NCBI GenBank assembly: GCA_030426085.1
Contig: JAUHYW010000023.1
Location: 1-64,000 of the forward strand
Reading direction: 5' to 3'
DNA from: a bacterium
Lineage (GTDB): Bacteria > Myxococcota_A > Bradymonadia > UBA7976 > UBA1532
Length of the DNA stretch: 64,000 nucleotides
The notes beneath the pieces were generated by a model. That model saw only the letters and a program-made list of their open reading frames with translations, had not been told where the DNA came from and did no database searches. Shown piece by piece: positions 62,712 to 64,000 of this stretch. The position numbers and the translations under genes were made by a program. How positions within the stretch are numbered: the first letter of the stretch is position 1; each line of letters starts with the position of its first letter.

Positions 62712-63989
62712 TCAGCGGCGCACGGCGGGGATGCCGCCCAGGCTCTTGGGGTAGCGCTGGCGGAGCTGCAGCAGCGCGTTGCGCGCCGCCCGCCGATGCA
62801 CCTTCTGCCGGGTCAGCTCGATCAGCACCAGCTCGGCGTCGGGGCCGCCCACCCGGCCCAGGCGGTCGGCCGCCCCGTGCACCACCTCGGCCACCGGGTG
62901 GTGCAGCAGCGCGCCCAGCGCGGCCTCGGCCCGGGGGCCGGTGGCGGTGTGCAGCCACTCCAGCAGTCCCAGCCCGACCCGGGGGTCGGGGTCGGCGGCG
63001 GCGGTCGTCAGCCGGTCTTCGGCCAGCGGCAGGCTGCGCCGCCCCAGCGCGCACAGGGCGCTGCCCCGCACGCCGCCTTCGGGGTGATCCAGCAGCAGGT
63101 CGAGCCGGGCGGCGAGGCCGTCGAGGGGCCACAGCTCGATGAGGGCGTCCACCGCCCGGGCCCGAACCGGGGGGTCGTCGATGGCGAGCAGCGCGACCAG
63201 GGTGTCTTCGTCTCCGGCGACCTCGGCGGCCAGGACCCGGCGCCAGGGGTCGGGGTCGGCGAGCAGCCGGCGCTGCACCTCTTCGGTCACCGGGCTCGCC
63301 GGGGCGCGGGCCCGCAGGGTGCGCAGGGCGTTGGCCGCCACGGCCGGGGGCTCGGCCGGGGCGCGGGCGAGGCGTTGCAGGGCGGCGGCGACGTCCCCGG
63401 GGCGGTGCACGCAGGCCGCCGCGCCCCGGGCGAGCTGCTCGATCAGGCGCCGGATGGCGCGGGGGCGGGCGGTCCGGGGGGCGTAGGCCAGCGAGAAGAA
63501 GAGGCGGCCATCGGTCACGGTGACGTCGTAGTCGGCCACCAGCCGGGCCCAGGCGTCGCGGGCGGCGCGGTCGAGCAGGGCCACCCGGGCGTCGAGCGGC
63601 CCCCGCACGCCGACCCGGGCGTCGAAGTCGGGGTCGCCGGTGGGCCAGAAGCGGCGGGCGGTGCTGCGCCGCTGGAGGGACAGCTCGGCCCGGGCCTCCT
63701 CGGCGTCGGGCAAGGGGTTGAGCCAGAGGCACTCCAGCCCGTACTCGTCGGTGCCCAGCTCGGCGTCGAACCGGCGCCCGGCCGCGGCGATGCGGGCCAG
63801 GGCGTGGTCCCCCACCCCAGCGCTCGGCTCGCCGCCCAGGCTCCGCAGCGCGCGTAGCCAGCCCCGGCGTCGGCGGCGGGCGAAGACCCGATCGTGGTCG
63901 AGCGCGATGACCCCGAACAGCGCCAGCCCGGTCAGCGCGAGGCCGATGATCACGCCGGCCTCGGTGTGGGCCGGAGGCAGGCGGGGCAT
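62712..63989 (-). CDS. HEAT-repeat protein, possibly membrane-anchored
   Basis: A 425-residue protein with one N-terminal hydrophobic segment (residues 12-30), a middle domain of mixed structure, and HEAT-like repeats toward the C-terminus (LLAIDDPPVRARAVDALIEL, LDLLLDHPEGGVRGSALCALGRR, LLHHPVAEVVHGAADRLGRV). The ATG at 63989 leaves only 11 bases before the window edge, so the upstream context is missing and a longer frame cannot be excluded. The gap to the M23 gene is 93 bases. The Arg/Lys-rich start of the cytosolic part follows the membrane segment. Confidence 0.65.
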   Translation of the reverse strand: MPRLPPAHTEAGVIIGLALTGLALFGVIALDHDRVFARRRRRGWLRALRSLGGEPSAGVGDHALARIAAAGRRFDAELGTDEYGLECLWLNPLPDAEEARAELSLQRRSTARRFWPTGDPDFDARVGVRGPLDARVALLDRAARDAWARLVADYDVTVTDGRLFFSLAYAPRTARPRAIRRLIEQLARGAAACVHRPGDVAAALQRLARAPAEPPAVAANALRTLRARAPASPVTEEVQRRLLADPDPWRRVLAAEVAGDEDTLVALLAIDDPPVRARAVDALIELWPLDGLAARLDLLLDHPEGGVRGSALCALGRRSLPLAEDRLTTAAADPDPRVGLGLLEWLHTATGPRAEAALGALLHHPVAEVVHGAADRLGRVGGPDAELVLIELTRQKVHRRAARNALLQLRQRYPKSLGGIPAVRR

Positions 63990-64000
63990 GACCCCCAGCG

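Overview
The window is GC-rich (third codon positions almost always G or C) and looks like a chromosome segment of a member of the Myxococcota (former Deltaproteobacteria). The support is compositional and by family: many secreted lipoproteins with Asp-Ala-Pro or Gly-Gly-Met linkers, MopE-type DN(D)CDG calcium-binding-like repeats, cysteine-rich surface modules, kelch propellers, FGE-sulfatase domains and paired eukaryote-type Ser/Thr kinases. No rRNA or tRNA gene was seen, so the assignment to a genus is open.

Layout. 0-0.7 kb: an 85-bp tandem repeat without genes. 0.7-5.3 kb: a two-gene set (VIT/VWA protein and DUF4159 protein). 5.3-6.0 kb: molybdopterin synthase moaD-moaE on the minus strand. 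6.2-11.8 kb: secreted lipoproteins, one of which has an alpha/beta-hydrolase whose motifs are in swapped order. 12.3-15.8 kb: a tightly coupled five-gene signalling operon made of a bacterial GRAS-domain protein, a small sensor-like protein, a SpoIIE-type PP2C phosphatase, a SiaB/anti-sigma-like ATPase and a SiaC/STAS-like antagonist. 15.85-19.6 kb: an ABC importer (ATPase, permease, NMT1-type binding lipoprotein) overlapping folB and a pteridine-reductase-like SDR. 19.6-34.1 kb: more lipoproteins, a degenerate glycosidase-like protein, two Ser/Thr kinases, a PEGA-domain protein, a MopE/FGE protein and a 1482-residue Cys-rich/kelch protein.

34.1-50.5 kb is an immunity locus. Two minisatellites (84 and 87 bp units) lie next to the old end of a type I-E CRISPR array of about 97 repeats (35248-41107). 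A leader follows, then a complete minus-strand operon cas3-cas8e-cas11e-cas7e-cas5e-cas6e-cas1-cas2 running toward the array. cas3 carries an in-frame, hairpin-rich insertion, and two spacers differ only at codon third positions.

50.6-64 kb: an amidase, beta-barrel-like and Cys-rich secreted proteins, a membrane class III nucleotide cyclase, a secreted esterase, and a leftward set (HEAT-repeat protein, M23 peptidase, membrane protein) that may act on the envelope.

The most promising candidate for an undescribed system is the GRAS plus Sia-like partner-switching operon. The next are the apparent pterin uptake/reduction operon and the permuted hydrolase.
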